Assembly (NCBI GenBank): GCA_930367215.1
Contig: OV884059.1
Span: forward strand, 60,297,393 to 60,361,392
From: Pollenia angustigena
Taxonomy: Eukaryota; Arthropoda; Insecta; Diptera; Polleniidae
Length of the DNA: 64,000 bases
Direction of reading: 5' to 3'
Part shown: piece after piece, positions 1 to 12,239 of the stretch
Layout of the letters: each line of letters begins with the position of its first letter
Position numbering within the stretch: the first letter of the stretch is position 1
Notes under the pieces: model-generated
Told to the model about the DNA's origin: nothing
Databases searched by the model: none
What the model saw: the letters and a program-made list of their open reading frames with translations, nothing else
Translations under genes and position numbers: made by a program

Positions 1-1184
1 GTTTATTAGTTAAAATGCTGATTATGAATACGAATTTAAAAAAAAGCTTTTTTAGGCTTAAAATGTTTTTTAACTAAAATTATGATTTTTTTATGAATAC
101 GGCTGTTAGAATATGAGAACACCAAACAAGTATGAAAACCGCCACGTTTAGCGAGAAATCACTACATATGGCAGCCCAGATTGTACTATGAAATTTTCTA
201 AACAATGTGGCAAATTGCCACTGGCAATGTGTTAAAAGAAACAAATATAGTATACTGGTACAACATAAACATTTTAATAGTATTGTTTCTTTTCAATCAG
301 TTGTTGGGTAAACCAAAAAACAACTCAGAATTTTTCGTTTATTGTTTTCTATTTTTGGGTACACTCAAAAAGTTGTACAGTAACTGAATGTAATTTACTA
401 AAATCATTTTCCGTAGAGTTAAAACTTAATAAAATTTGTTATTTTATAATTAAACTAATTCTTTAACTATTTCTATATGTTTCTCCAAAAAATATATGTT
501 CAGTTATTTTTTATGCATAAAATAAAACTGAAATACTTAACTGCAAAGATATTTTAAATTATTTTATTATTTACATACATACTTATAGGAACATGTGCAC
601 ATAAATTAAAAAACACAAATTTTTCGCTGATTTGGTAGGAAATAATGACAGGTATAAATACTGTTTTAGCTGTTTTAGTATGTAATTTAAATTGAGTTAA
701 AATTAATTGAAAAAACCTTTGAATGTATTTTTTGTAGTTTGTACATTGAAATAACAAAAATTTATTAATTTTTAAAGAATTTCTCCGTTTTAAAATTAAC
801 ATTAAAAAATAGCCGCAAAATTCCTTTATTTTAAATGAAATTTAAGTTTTTCAAACTTAATATTATTTTGAATTTACCTACATAATATTTTGAGTGTAAC
901 ATCAAACAAATATGCTATACTTGTTTCTTTTAACACATTGCCGTATTCAATCAATTGTGAATGAATGAACGAAATCCACAAAAGACCGACTGACACAAAA
1001 GATAAACTGACCCAAAAGACAAGTGACCCGAAATGAACGACTGAACGAAGTGAACGAACTCGTTCACTGTTTTGAATTGAACGTTAATGACCGATCACCT
1101 AAATGAACGATTAAGCCCAAGACTATAATCGACGACTGAATTGTGTACTCTCGTGCACTAAATGAAAGAGCGTAAGCAAGGTAT
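1..1184. other. AT-rich non-coding stretch, no gene seen
   Basis: I see no supportable gene here; the open frames are short and lysine/asparagine/phenylalanine-rich, as expected from AT-rich DNA. Positions 1-105 resemble the end of a small hairpin element (arms ending in TTTATGAATACGG; a related hairpin lies at about 37,210-37,320). Positions 955-1,110 are a low-complexity run of GAACGA/GACCGA-like words. From about 1,165 the sequence is the left arm of an inverted repeat whose other arm is near 8,310-8,345. Confidence 0.5.
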
Positions 1185-1807
1185 ATTTATAGCAGTGATG
1201 TCAATTATGATTGCGTTGGTGAGATTACTCTTATCTCTTACATGCCCAGCGGGCGAAATATGCGGTTGCGAGGCCTTATTAAAGACCTTTTCTAAGGGTC
1301 ATCTATGTTCGATTAAATTGTTGGGAATCAGGTAAGGTATTAAAACTTACAAAACATTTTCATGAAAGGGCGATGCAAACACCAGGGCCAGCATTATGCG
1401 AGGAAATATAGTTCATGCTTTCCATTCATTTTTCATCAGACCATTTAAAGTTAACTTACATTTATTGCTATGAAGACTTAAAAGCAATAAATAATAATAC
1501 AATTATCGAAAAATGTTGAGTTATGGACAGACACAATCAGTTATTATTTAAATAAATTTAATTTGGAACCTCAGAAACTTTGCTTATTTTTTGGAAAAAT
1601 TGCGCAGTTCACAATATTTGAAGTCTTTTTACAACCTAATACAATTCTTTCCAATATTTTTCGTTTTTTGCTCAACATACCTTTGCGAATTCTAACAATG
1701 AAAATTCATTTGCTCATACTAATGCAAATATTAAGTTTAGAAATATTCTGTAAGTATTTACCACCATTATAAAAAGAGAAGATTTTACTAGCCTATAATA
1801 AATACTT

Positions 1808-3527
1808 TTATTTACCAATAATATCTTCTAAATTTATATTGCAGTTTCGTAACAACAAAACATTTTTTAGGTTTGCGGATGTTAATTTATTGCGTTGTTT
1901 TGAGCAAATGTATTTCAAATCGGAAAATATTTGTTCGCAAAGATATGTTGAGGAGAAAAGCGACAAAAATTTGAAGGAATTTTTTTTTTAATATAGGATA
2001 TAGCGCCCCGTCTAAATTTTTCCAGAACTCAATAATATTTTCCCTGTCTGGAGGATTAATTTCGCTCCTAAGTATGATTAGTTCCGACTGGATGCTGAAT
2101 TCATAACTCGCAATGTCGCACTTAAAGGGATTTTGGAATATGTTAAGTAGTGGTTTTATATCCTCAAAATCTTAAAACGATCTTGAAAGTTGTAAAAAAG
2201 GTTTTCAAAAATTGCCAAATACTCAGATTTTTTCAAATATTTCTCCTTGTCATAAATAAGCAAAGTTTTAGGAAAGTTGGAAAAATCTTCATTATTTATT
2301 TCATTTGTTAATAAAAATAATTTGGTTTTAAAATTAAAAACAATCGTATATATGTCACTTAAATTGTTTCCCTTTCCTTGTAGTTCCAAATTTAGCTCAT
2401 TTAAAATACTGCTTGTATCCGCCAGAAATGCAAGGTCTAAAATGAACTCATAATCATTAAACTGTATTAATTCACATTCGTCTAAATTTTCAGTTTCCCA
2501 AAAACGCAACACCTCTTTTCTAAGATCGAATAACCTGTTTAGACAATCACCCCGACTAAGCCAACCAACTTCCGTAAACATTTTTAAGTCGTGGTGATTG
2601 GCGTTTACGTTTTAAAACTTACAAATTTTCTGTGCGTTAATGAATGATGACCCCCCCGTATTCTATTGATTATCCGCTCTGCAGTCTTAATAGCGGCATG
2701 ATCACTTATAAATTTTGAGGCAAGCATGGACTGATGAATTATGCAATGGAAAGCATGTACATCAATTCCATTTTGCTTAAGCTGTCCTACGAAACCTTCA
2801 TACTTCCCGGCCATAACGTTTGCACCATCCGTGCAAACTCCTGCTAATTTTGAAGCTTGTGTAACAGATATCAGGTTTTCAAAGACTATGTCGTATAATA
2901 CCTTACCTGTTACATTACCGTAAAACGTTTCAAGTGAGTACATAGTTTCAAAAACATTGTACTCACTATCTATGCATCGAACACAAATGACCAATTGACA
3001 AAGATCATTAATGTCGGTGCTTTCGTCGAGGCAAAAAGAAAAATATTCACAATTTTTTAACTTTTCCCTAATCACAGATTGTATATGTGCAGCTAAAATT
3101 GATGTGCGCTTGACGACACTATTTCGGCTCATGGGAAGCGTTTTTATTACGCTGCAATCGATTTTCAGTTTTTCCAAAACTGCATTGAAAAGCTTTTTTA
3201 TAAATGCCCCATCGGAAAATGGTCTTCCCTGTTTTACTATTTCCAAAGTTAGTAAATTTGATATTTCTATTTTTAACTCTTCTATCCTATCTTCATGCTC
3301 TTCTTCTTGTGATACCCAACTTTTCAAGCTATCCAAATAAACCTTTTTTTAATCTTATATTGGTTTTCCCTTTCTTTTACTTCATATTGTTTAATATCAT
3401 TATGGAAATGATCATAATGCCTTTTCAAAGTATACAATCTCTTAAGTTCAAATGTTTTAAAACATAAGAGACATTGAAAATAATTAAATGCATTTTTTAT
3501 CATAAAATATTTTTTATATGGCATCAT
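1808..3527 (-). pseudogene. hAT transposase (ZBED5/GTF2IRD2-like), broken
   Basis: A DNA transposase remnant of the hAT superfamily, resembling the lineage that gave rise to ZBED5 and GTF2IRD2-type proteins. Starting from 3,527 it shows a BED/C2H2-like finger (CLLCFKTF...HYDHFH), then the RNase-H-like core with CLDESTD (first catalytic Asp), CTDGANVM and HCIIHQ, then TEVGWLSRG, and finally the hAT dimerisation region (STYLCEQIFSDLKYICSKQ, about 1,835-1,985) ending at a TAA at 1,808. It is split by an in-frame stop near 3,324, a frameshift near 2,600 (between ...RKFVSF and TEVGWLSRG) and at least one more near 1,985. The C-terminal piece lies beyond the longest open frames and was found by translating past the break. 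No active enzyme is expected. Confidence 0.85.
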
Positions 3528-4592
3528 TTATCTTTTTTTTAATAAACTCATCCGCTTGCACGTCCGTTATCGCTGTCTACAAGACTATTAAATGAAATTC
3601 TAATTTGAAGTTTACAGGTATACACAATTGTACATAGAAATGGATTTCCCTGGTCTATTTATTCAAAAAAAAAAAAAATGAATTACATGAGAATTATAAC
3701 GTGAAAAAGTTATTTTAGTAAAAAGTTAGGGTATTCATAGTGGTAAGTAAAATAGAAAGGGTATTCACGGTGTTGGGTTACTCATACTTCAAACATCTGT
3801 GCATACATTTTAATTCTAGCTAATGGTTTATCATAACTTTTTACAAAATACCAAATGCGCACCTGAGTTTGCCTGCAAAAATGTATAAAGTCATTATAAC
3901 AGGTCAAAGTTACGTTAAATAAATACCATTAAGTAGTAAGGTTTACTCTTTAGACTCGGTCATATAATTGTAGCATAAAAAAGTAAGCAATAAAAATAGT
4001 GCGAAACAATAAAGTTTCATTAATACATCAATAAAACACATCTCCTTACCCAAAAATTTTACCTGCTGTCACATTTGCTTTTATGTGTATAGGTTTACAC
4101 ATAAATTGTAGCAAAACAAGACTTTTTTAACTTGTTTTTTAAATATTTTTACCTACTTAAGAAAAGAGTTTTCAAAAAAAAACCCCACCGACGCGATTGG
4201 TACAGAAACAAAAATATTTTTACAATCACAAAATACCAACAAATTCTTGTGGCTTTTTCTTTTCTTAATAATTTCTGCATTTAGGTACGTCTTTTTAACG
4301 AAAGAAAAAGGGACTCTGTTACAGGCATCAACGAATTTTTTTCACGAACAAAACACATATCGCAAAACAATTATTTTGAAAATTTGAAATTTTTGTTGAT
4401 TAGGATTCACTTTATTTATTTATTTTATTTTAATACCTATCACAACAAGATATAATTCTTATAATTTACAGTGATAGTAAGTTACATGGCAATTTAACAT
4501 ATAAATTTAACATATAAGAATTAAATTAAAAAATTAAGTTATACAATAAAAACAATTAATAATTAAATGGATATAGATATATTTAAGCTATT

Positions 4593-7380
4593 TTAAAGAT
4601 TTTTAGAATACTTTAATAATTCCTTCTTAAAGGCCAAAGTGTTGCTTTGTGTTTGAAAACGTGATGGTAATTTGTTCCAGAGACTAATTGTGTAGTTAAA
4701 AAATTGTCTCGAAGAGATAAGATATCTATATTTTTGAGAAATCAAATTTTTACCGCGTGGAGATTTGGCAAAAATTATTCTCTTAAATAAATATTCGGGC
4801 TCCTGTATATATATTATTTTATGCATCATGAGGAGGCTTTTAAATTTTAGTAGATTTTTAAAGCTCATGTCATAAAGCTGAAAGGAGTACGACGAAATAC
4901 TATCAGTTAAATACATATCTAGCTATATTATTATAGGTTACCTCAAGTCTATGAAAATCGGAGGTGTCGCAATTGGCAAATATTTCACATCCATATAGTA
5001 AAACCGGTATTAGATAAGTTTTAGCTAGTAACAATCTTATATTAAATGGAGTGAAAGATTGAATAGCCCATAAGTTCCTAGCATTCCGTGCACTTTTCCT
5101 GCAATAATACAGATATGGTTTGACCAAGAAAGTTCAGAATTAAACGTAATTCCTAAATTTGGTGACGATGGCACAAAGTCGATTTTATCATTGTTGATAT
5201 ATAATGAAGCATTGTTATTAAGTGTTTTCTTATTATTTTTGGATATGAAAATGCATTTAGATTTCCATGGATTTATGCACAAACCATTCATGCACGCCCA
5301 GTGATGAACTCTATTAAGATCATGGTTTATGAGATTAATACAAGAACTTACACTGTCTATTTTGGTACTTAAGTACAATTGTACATCGTCAGCATACATT
5401 TGTATTCCACAATGGGTTAATACATCTGGCAGATCATTTATATACAACGAAAACAGAAGGGGACCCAAAACAGAACCCTGCGGAACCCCTCTGTTAACGT
5501 CAAGGCAATTAGACATTAAGCCATTCAAGAAAACGGTTTGCTTCCGATTAAGGAGATACGAAAAAATAAGTTTACTGGCTGTAGGGGAAAAATTGAAGAA
5601 CTTTTGGAGCTTAGATAACAGAATCTGATGTTCAACAGTGTCAAAAGCTTTACTATGATCTAGGAGTACAAGAAAAGAGACCATGTCATTGACCAGTTTA
5701 GACCTAAGATCTTCCACCACGTCAATGAGAACAGTAATACAGCTCATTCCCTGTCTAAATCCAGATTGATAATCAGTTAATAGCTTTTGTTTACTCAGAT
5801 ATTCACAAATTTGACTTTTCATAATATTTTCCAAAGCTTTTGACAGGAATGGAAGTATTGCAATGGGTCTGAAATCATTGTTAATCTTGGAAATTGGAAT
5901 AATTTTGGCTTTTTTCCACGCATCAGGAAAAACTGACTTGGTTAATATTGAATTAAACAAATATGTCAAGAACGGCAGGAGTTTATGAACAACAAGCTTA
6001 AAAAATCTAGGATTTATGCCATCTAGACCCTCAGCATTTGATTTAATGCCAAATACACTTTTCTGAACTTCCGCTTGATCAACACATCTGAAGCAAAAAC
6101 TGTGTTCAAAAGGCACGATGTTTAATTTTGCATACTTGTTTACTGTTTGTCTTTTAACTGGGACATTGACAAATTTGTTGTTTAATTCGTTAACGTCCAC
6201 ATTTGAGACAGAAGTAGTGTTTCTACTCTTTCCAATACCTATTTCACGAATATTTTTCCACTTTTCTTTGCTTCCTAAGGCCGATGAAAATTTCAATTCA
6301 TAATACGTAGACTTCGCAGTAGTTATGCATCTTACGACATCTTTTCTTGCGGATTTAAAGATCTCATATAATTCTGGGGTTTTAAATTTTTTCCAACGAC
6401 TGTAAGCTAAGTCCCGAGCATTCATTAAGCGTTTTATGGTTGAACTAAACCACAGGGGCTGTTTAGATTTTACAGTTTTTGTTTTTACCGGCACAAATTC
6501 ATTATATAAGTCAATAAGATTATTTTGAAAGAAATCGGTTTGATCATTTACGTCTTCGATGTTATAGATGAGATGCCATCCGATACAGTCAATACGCTGG
6601 TTTAAAATATTATAATTAATGTTCTTAAAATCCCGGTAACTATAACAAAAATCTTCAGTTTGGGTAAGGGCATCATATATAATGAAAATAAGGTCGTGCC
6701 TTGAAAAGACTGCAGCAGATACTTGATCATACAACAATATTTTCCTTCTGTTGTTAACGAAAAAAACGTCAAGCAAGCTATTTGCACCATTTGGATAATG
6801 TGTGGGAGCAACACTGTTCACTGGCAGAAGCCCAAGTGCTTGCATATCAACAGATAACGAATTGTCATTAAGTAAATTGCTGTTTAGATCGCCAGCAATA
6901 ATAACATCATTGTAAAATAATGATAACGATTCAATTTCAGCTATTAGGTTTGTAATATCTATGCTAACATGAGGTCGATAAATACAGGCCAGAAGAATTT
7001 TTTTTCCCGTCCCCCATTATTAATTCCAGAAAAATATATTCAATTTGACTAGAGTAATTGGATTTAAGTTTTACACTAGCGTTTATATCATACCTGACAT
7101 ATATTGCCACACCTCCAGCATGAGTCAACCTATCAGCTCGAAATAATTTAAAGCCTGGCAAGTTGAAAATGGAGTCAATTATTTCAGAGTCAAACCAAGT
7201 TTCAGACACACAGATAACATCCACAGCAGATGCCATGAAAATGTAGCGAAATTCTTCAATCTTTTTTTTTAAACTTTGTGCGTTAATATGAGCTATTTTA
7301 AGTCCGGTTTTCTGTTTGGAAAGAATTCTAACCATGGCAAAAGTATTGTCTCTGGAACCGTATCTTGTATCAGTAATCAT
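4593..7380 (-). pseudogene. LINE ORF2: endonuclease + reverse transcriptase, frameshifted
   Basis: Encodes an apurinic-type endonuclease followed by reverse transcriptase. Endonuclease landmarks from 7,300 downward are HINAQSL, SETWF, RADR, GGVAIYV, YRPHV, AGDLN and the catalytic-type SRHDLI. RT landmarks are FRPIAILPFLSKALE, YQSGFRQGMSC, LLDHSKAFDTV, GVPQGSVLGPLLF and the catalytic YADDVQLYLS. The C-terminus has the SLWNKLPSRFQT block typical of this group. Three disruptions are visible: a one-base slip at an 8-A run near 7,003 inside the endonuclease, a frame change near 5,110 after SWSNHI, and another near 4,910 after ARYVF. The last two are also present in the copy at 38,379-39,934. Confidence 0.85.
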
Positions 7381-7582
7381 TTATTATAATTTTTAAAGCA
7401 ACAACCTTTAGAAAGGAAATAAAAGCATTCCAAATGTATATACGTATATAATGATTAACAAAATAGTAATAAAAAAGTATTGAAGAAAACATAAAAACAC
7501 GGTTTATCAAAGTGTAATAATAAGTTATGTAAAGATTAAATATATTAAAAATTATAAAAAAACAGTAGTATTTTAAGGGCAA

Positions 7583-7710
7583 TCAACGCTGTTGGAAAAA
7601 CTGGTTAAGCTGATCTGGCATCTCTATGGGAAGTGGATTTTCCCCATCATGTTTTTTAACATGCACTATACCACGTACAGTATAAGCAGCTATCAGTGCA
7701 TTACATATAT
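7583..7710 (-). pseudogene. C-terminal remnant of LINE ORF1
   Basis: Just upstream of the LINE ORF2, separated by about 200 bp, the minus strand encodes an open tail reading AAYTVRGIVHVKKHDG and ending ...LNQFFQQR stop. Position and style (basic, ending in a short hydrophobic/Gln tail) fit the end of the nucleic-acid-binding ORF1 of CR1-like LINEs. Upstream of about 7,710 the similarity stops, which I take as the 5' truncation point. The assignment is inference from position. Confidence 0.45.
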
Positions 7711-8097
7711 ATTTTTATAAAATTTTAAAATTCTATCTTAAAAAATAACCACAATTGCACAATTGTGCAAAGAAATGGAAATCCCTGTTTTAAAATCATT
7801 GTACAATGTCAAAAACAGAAATAAAACAAAACAAAAACATAGATAATAAATAAAATAAAAAAGATAATAAAACAAAAAAAAAGAAGTACCTACATACAGT
7901 TATTGTATATTTATTTATATACATAAATATATTTAGAGGCCTCAAAACAGGCCTTGCAATATTTGCGATATTTCCCACTGAATGAGAGTGTTTCTCAGTA
8001 AACAATTATATTTTACGCTCGCAAAATAAAAGAGCGTAAGCGTACATGTGAATTAATTTGCACAATTGTGCAAGGCGCTGACATCCCTGATTTATAG

Positions 8098-8345
8098 CAG
8101 GTAGCCGCGAGATTACAACAATTGTACAATAAAACAAACAACAGGGCTTTTTATTGTTGTTTTGTGATACGAACTGTCAAACAGCAAAGGGGTTGAAAAG
8201 AGACAAAAAAGACAAAAGATAAGGACAAAAAACCTTGTTTACATGTTTACTATACAACATTTGACAGTTTGTATCGCAAAACAAGCAAATAAAAATAACC
8301 AGCTGGCTTTCCGAGACTACCTGCTATAAATATACCTTGAGCGTA
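8098..8345. repeat. Foldback element that hosts hAT-A
   Basis: An inverted repeat: ATTTATAGCAGGTAG at 8,090-8,104 is mirrored by CTACCTGCTATAAAT near 8,322-8,336, and a second pair (GATACGAACTGTCAAA near 8,167, TTTGACAGTTTGTATC near 8,255) lies inside. The left arm continues across hAT-A to 1,165-1,192. No coding capacity. Confidence 0.6.
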
Positions 8346-8971
8346 AGAATGCGTGTGAAGAATGTGTGTGAATTAATTTCCACAATTGTGTATGACGCTG
8401 ACATCCCTGATCGAGATAAAACTTTGTTGTTGTTGTAAGAAGTGATAAAAAAATTGTTGTGGTGTCGTTGTTTTTATTTTTTTTAATTGAAAGAACCCTT
8501 GGCTTATTTAAAGAAAAAAAAAAGAACAAAAATCTTTAAAAGGTCATCACTATTCATATCGTAAAAAGTATGTCATGCTTTTATTGACCTACACAACTCA
8601 CCTTTCAATGTTATAAAATGTTTCAGTTCCAATGGATTATATTCAATAACTTAAATTAAAGTAGAAGAATAAATATTCTTTGCTAAAACAATAATTCGAA
8701 TAAATAATGTATATTTAGTGAATTCACAAGGTATCATAAGTTCAGAAGTACTAAAATAATAACAAGAAAAAATAAGACTAATGTGAACAACCCCTCATAA
8801 CAAAGTGTGCTAATTCAAACATAAATCAGCTGATATAAAAAACCGACACAAAATAAAACAATTAAACACCCGATACAAAATAAAACCATTAAAAACATTT
8901 TGTGTTTCAATGACAGTGAGAAAACTAAAATAATATCCGGTTTGTGCGAAAAGTACATTTTGGACGTCGTC
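8346..8971. other. Non-coding; extra hAT-type right terminus and Harbinger upstream region
   Basis: At 8,376-8,411 lies a second copy of the hAT-A right-end sequence (GAATTAATTT, CACAATTGTG, GACATCCCTG) followed by ATCGAGAT; its matching left end is not in view. The remainder up to 8,971 is probably the 5' flank and promoter of the Harbinger transposase. It contains two near-copies of a roughly 23-bp word (CCGACACAAAATAAAAC / CCGATACAAAATAAAAC) at about 8,843 and 8,871. I could not find the Harbinger terminal inverted repeat. Confidence 0.4.
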
Positions 8972-10131
8972 ATGGCTGACTCAAGTAACTAAAAATTATT
9001 TTTAATAAGTTAAGACTTTAATGATACTTTTTCTAGGTGACGAGGACAATGAAGAAGAAACTACTGAAATGTTTCTAATGCACATGGCTAATTTGCTAGG
9101 CAACCGCAGAAGTGTTCATTTTGAAGTACCAAAGTCTGAAAAGTGGCAGCAAAACGTGCTAAAGGATTTTGACGACAATCGGTTCAACCAAATAGTTCGC
9201 GTTCGACCAGAAGAGTTTCTTTATATATTGGACCTTATAAAAGAAGATGAGGTCTTTAAGACAAGTTCAAGTACAGCACAGCTTCCAATTGAAATGCAAT
9301 TAAAAATTGTACTTTATCGATTAGGCTCCTATGGCGATGGGCTTTCAATTCGAAAAGTAGCCACTCTGTTTGGTGTGGGTGATGGAGGCACCATTCAAAA
9401 TGTGACAAATCGCGTTTTCAAAGCAATATTAAACTTAAAAAAACGCTTTTTATTTTGGCCTAATGCAAGAGAACGATCTGAAATTTTGTCAGCAACAAAA
9501 GATGAAATGCCTGGATGTATAGGGTATATAGATGGCTCGGAAATCAAATTAGCGGAAGCACCTGTGAAAAATCATGAGTTGTTCTTTTCGCGGAAACGTC
9601 AATATGCGATTAAGGTGCAAGCAGTGTGTGATTACAAATTGCGGATAAGGCAATTAACAGTAGGCTATCCAGGCAGCGTGCATGACGCAAAGATATTTTT
9701 AAATTGCCCGCCCACTAGCAAAGCATCATGAACGTTTTTTTTCACCAACTCAATGGATCGCTGGAGACAGCGCTTATCCACTAAAATCCTTCCTGTTAAC
9801 GCCCTTTAGGGCTAATAGCATCGAGAACACTAAAGAGGAAAGAGATTTATACAACAAACACTTTTCGAAATATCGAGTCCGTATTGAAAACTGTTTCGGT
9901 ATTTTAAAAGAGAAATTCAGTAGCTTAAAAGAACTTAAATTTAGAATGTTGTCTGATAAAAATAAGATGGTATGCAACAACTGGATTATTGTTTGTTGTA
10001 TTTTACATAACATTTTAATAGATTTCAACGTCGAAAATACAAGTAACATATTAATACCTCAAATTAACTTACCTCCAGGAAGCAACACTAGATCTAGTTT
10101 ACTTCAATTCATTCAAAGCCAAAATGTCTAA
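8972..10131 (+). pseudogene. PIF/Harbinger transposase, spliced, one frameshift
   Basis: A HARBI1-like DDE transposase. The best start is the ATG at 8,972: a 13-nt first exon (MADS plus one base) ends at a GT donor at 8,985, a 52-nt intron ends in TTTTTCTAG at 9,036, and the frame continues into DEDNEEETTEMF. This gives a more plausible acidic N-terminus than an in-intron Met. The catalytic core is visible: YIDGSEIKL (first Asp), GSVHDAKIF (second Asp), and, after a frameshift near 9,705, IENCFGILKEKF (Glu) followed by NNWIIVCCILHNILI. The stop is at 10,129-10,131. Apart from the single frameshift the gene is well preserved, so loss of function is recent. It converges on a Myb/SANT partner gene (13,501 to 10,481). 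Confidence 0.88.
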
Positions 10132-11639
10132 TTCTTTTACAAATGTGTAAAATTAAAATGTAAATTTCTTTTATTAAAATTCATAAAAAGAACAAAATAA
10201 AAAAACAAAAAAACTAGGTATTCACAGCATATCTTAAATTTAGGTACGTTTGAATGTTTATGTATTTATTACATATATTATTTGCACTTAAGGTAAAAAG
10301 AAATAAGAAAATTAAAAAATTAAATATATTCACAGCAAAAAGTTTTCATTAACCTTCATACAAAAAAAAGGTTTCAATATTTACAGTTGTTTCTTATAAA
10401 AAATTTATAATAAAGAACAACATAAAATAAAAAACAAAAAGAAGCGAAAATAAATTAGAATTCACAGCATCTTAAGGGTTTTATTTATATTTATGCTTAA
10501 GCTCCTCCATTGCTATCCTCTCCTTCATTTCAAGCTCCATCATTTTTAATCTTTCATTGCTTTTAAGCTCCTTCTCTCTTAATTCAATTTCTCTTTCTTT
10601 CAACGCCAATTCTTTTTCTTTAAAATTCAACTCTTTTCCACCTTTCTCCTTTTTATATTCAAACATTTCGGACTGCATTCGCATTATTTCCGACAATGCA
10701 GTACGGGAATATATACCCTTACGGCTGGTGGAAACTGCACTCGGAAACTGAACACTCACAATATTCTCTTGTGACTTCGAGTTTTCTTCGACATCTAATA
10801 CAATGCATTCTAAAATTTCCTCACTTGGCTCATGGTCTACCGTATCTACAATTATTGCCGCATCAATAATTCTGCTTCCAAAGATGTCATCAAGTTCAAA
10901 AAAAAAGTGCACATTTTGATTAGAGTAGCTTAAAAAACACAAAAGGAACTAATTAGAAAAGTTTAATGCAATTAATATTAACTATAAATATATACCTCTC
11001 ATAGTTTCGCCTTCCATGCTGCCGGCGCCTGTTGAGCCTTCCCAATTTTTTGCTTTGTTAAAACTTATACAGTATTCCACGGATAATTAACTTGCACTCC
11101 TGCACTCAACCCTAACGCTCAACAACTCTGCCAAGTATATTTAAATAATTTGCTTAAATTGTAACTTTAATTTTATACTTACTTTTTGATATCTTTTACT
11201 TAAATTAAATTGAAGTCTAACTATATTTAACTAAATTGCTCTTACTTAAGCTTTATCTTTATACGTGCACTTTAATACCCTTTCGCTTAAATTAAATTGA
11301 ATTGAAGTGTTAATAAACATATGAAATTGGATTGAAACTTAAAGTTGAAGTTATCACTGGAACCGACCCTAATCCCCAGAGGTAAGCAACCACGTGTGTG
11401 TCCAACTAGAAGACCCACTGTAACCCTTAAAATTTGTTTTCCCATTCCTCCACCACCAACTAAATTCATTTGCTCTACGGAGTAAAAGAAATTTAGTTAC
11501 TTTTGTAGATTTCTTCTGCTCTTGTTCCATAAGAGAGGAAAATCTACAAATTTATTAATATTTAGGCATACCAGAAGTTGAAAATATTCATTCGACAAAA
11601 ATGCCAATATTTTTGGGTAATTATGCGGGGTAAGCATTT

Positions 11640-11750
11640 AAACGAATACGCTTAACTACCTCGTTGAGGTAATAATAAGAATACGTTTAACTACCTCATT
11701 GAGGTAATTAAGCGAATTCGTTTAAATACCTCAGTGAGGTAATTAGACGT
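11640..11750. repeat. Tandem CCTCNNTGAGG palindromes
   Basis: Three copies at roughly 40-bp spacing of TACCTCGTTGAGGTAAT-type palindromes, alternating with AATACGTTTAACTA/GAATTCGTTTAAATA. Related words (GAGGTAAATAAGCG, GGGTAATTAACC) recur near the right terminus of the same element, so these may be amplified terminal or transposase-binding sequences. Confidence 0.6.
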
Positions 11751-12239
11751 ATTTATTTACAAGATAACTTAACTTTGATGTATGAAAAAATTTAAGAAAG
11801 GAATTTTAACATGTACCAGCTAAATCTTAAGAGATAGCAATAAAAACAATGGGATTTGTTGTCTTAAATTTTATCTGTAGTGCTTTTTGAGATGTCCTAT
11901 CATATTCTACTACTACTCATGGAAGCCGTAAATATGCAATTGAATGGCTTTTCTTGTGCGACCAATGAATGCAGAAACAATATATTTATGCGATTAGAGC
12001 TTTAAATGAATTTTGGTATCGATTTGTTTGTAAATAATTTCCATATTTTTACCATTGCTGCAATTTTATTGCACACATATTTTAAGTTTTTAAAACTTAT
12101 TTTAATACATGTTAAGCAAAAAAAAAAATTGCTTTAAATTCTGGTTAATAGATGAATTTTCTGTTGCTTTAATTTCGCCACCTACATTAAATTTTCACTG
12201 TACAATTTTAAGCCAAAGCAAGTTTTTGTTGAAGATAAA

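Larger units (their letters stand above)
4411..7710 (-). mobile_element. CR1/Crack/Daphne-like LINE, copy 1
   Basis: A non-LTR retrotransposon inside hAT-A. The 3' end has no long poly(A) but an A/T-rich microsatellite tail (TAAA/AAATA units, 4,411-4,431). ORF2 covers 4,593-7,380, and a short ORF1 C-terminus remains at about 7,583-7,710, so the copy is truncated at its 5' end. A second copy (38,379-39,934) shares nearly all of the last 1.55 kb, implying fairly recent mobility. The clade call rests on RT and C-terminal motif style only; the separation among CR1, Crack and Daphne is uncertain. I found no target duplication for this copy. Confidence 0.8.
1193..8089 (-). mobile_element. hAT transposon (hAT-A) with nested LINE
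   Basis: The left end CAGTGATGTC and the right end (reverse complement CAGGGATGTC) are near-identical hAT-type termini. They are flanked by the same 8 bases, ATTTATAG, at 1,185-1,192 and 8,090-8,097, the duplication length expected for hAT. A decayed hAT transposase (1,808-3,527) lies inside on the minus strand, and a CR1-like LINE (about 4,411-7,710) accounts for much of the extra length. Outside the duplication, the flanks rejoin as one inverted-repeat arm, AAGGTATATTTATAG then CAGGTAG, which matches 8,310-8,340 in inverted form. Further copies of a similar right terminus (CACAATTGTG...CCCTG) occur near 3,622-3,652, 7,745-7,777 and 8,380-8,410, so the family is repeated locally and internal rearrangement is possible. 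Confidence 0.68.

Noticed and set aside
3204..3467. Plus-strand frames over the hAT transposase
   Set aside because: Antisense shadows of the minus-strand transposase, which has strong domain support.
1193..3652. hAT-A ending at 3,652 (CCCTGG) instead of 8,089
   Set aside because: The terminus there is similar, but the flanking 8-mers (ATTTATAG versus GTCTATTT) do not match, whereas 8,090-8,097 matches exactly.
5329..5628. Plus-strand 99-codon frame (and its copy at 39,285) opposite the LINE RT
   Set aside because: It is the antisense shadow of the reverse transcriptase ORF.
10557..10751. Plus-strand Ser/Phe-rich frame
   Set aside because: Antisense of the Glu/Lys coiled coil of the Harbinger SANT protein.
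11640..11750. CRISPR-like array (regular ~40-bp spacing of palindromes)
   Set aside because: Only three imperfect units with non-unique spacers in a eukaryotic transposon; no cas-like genes in the window.
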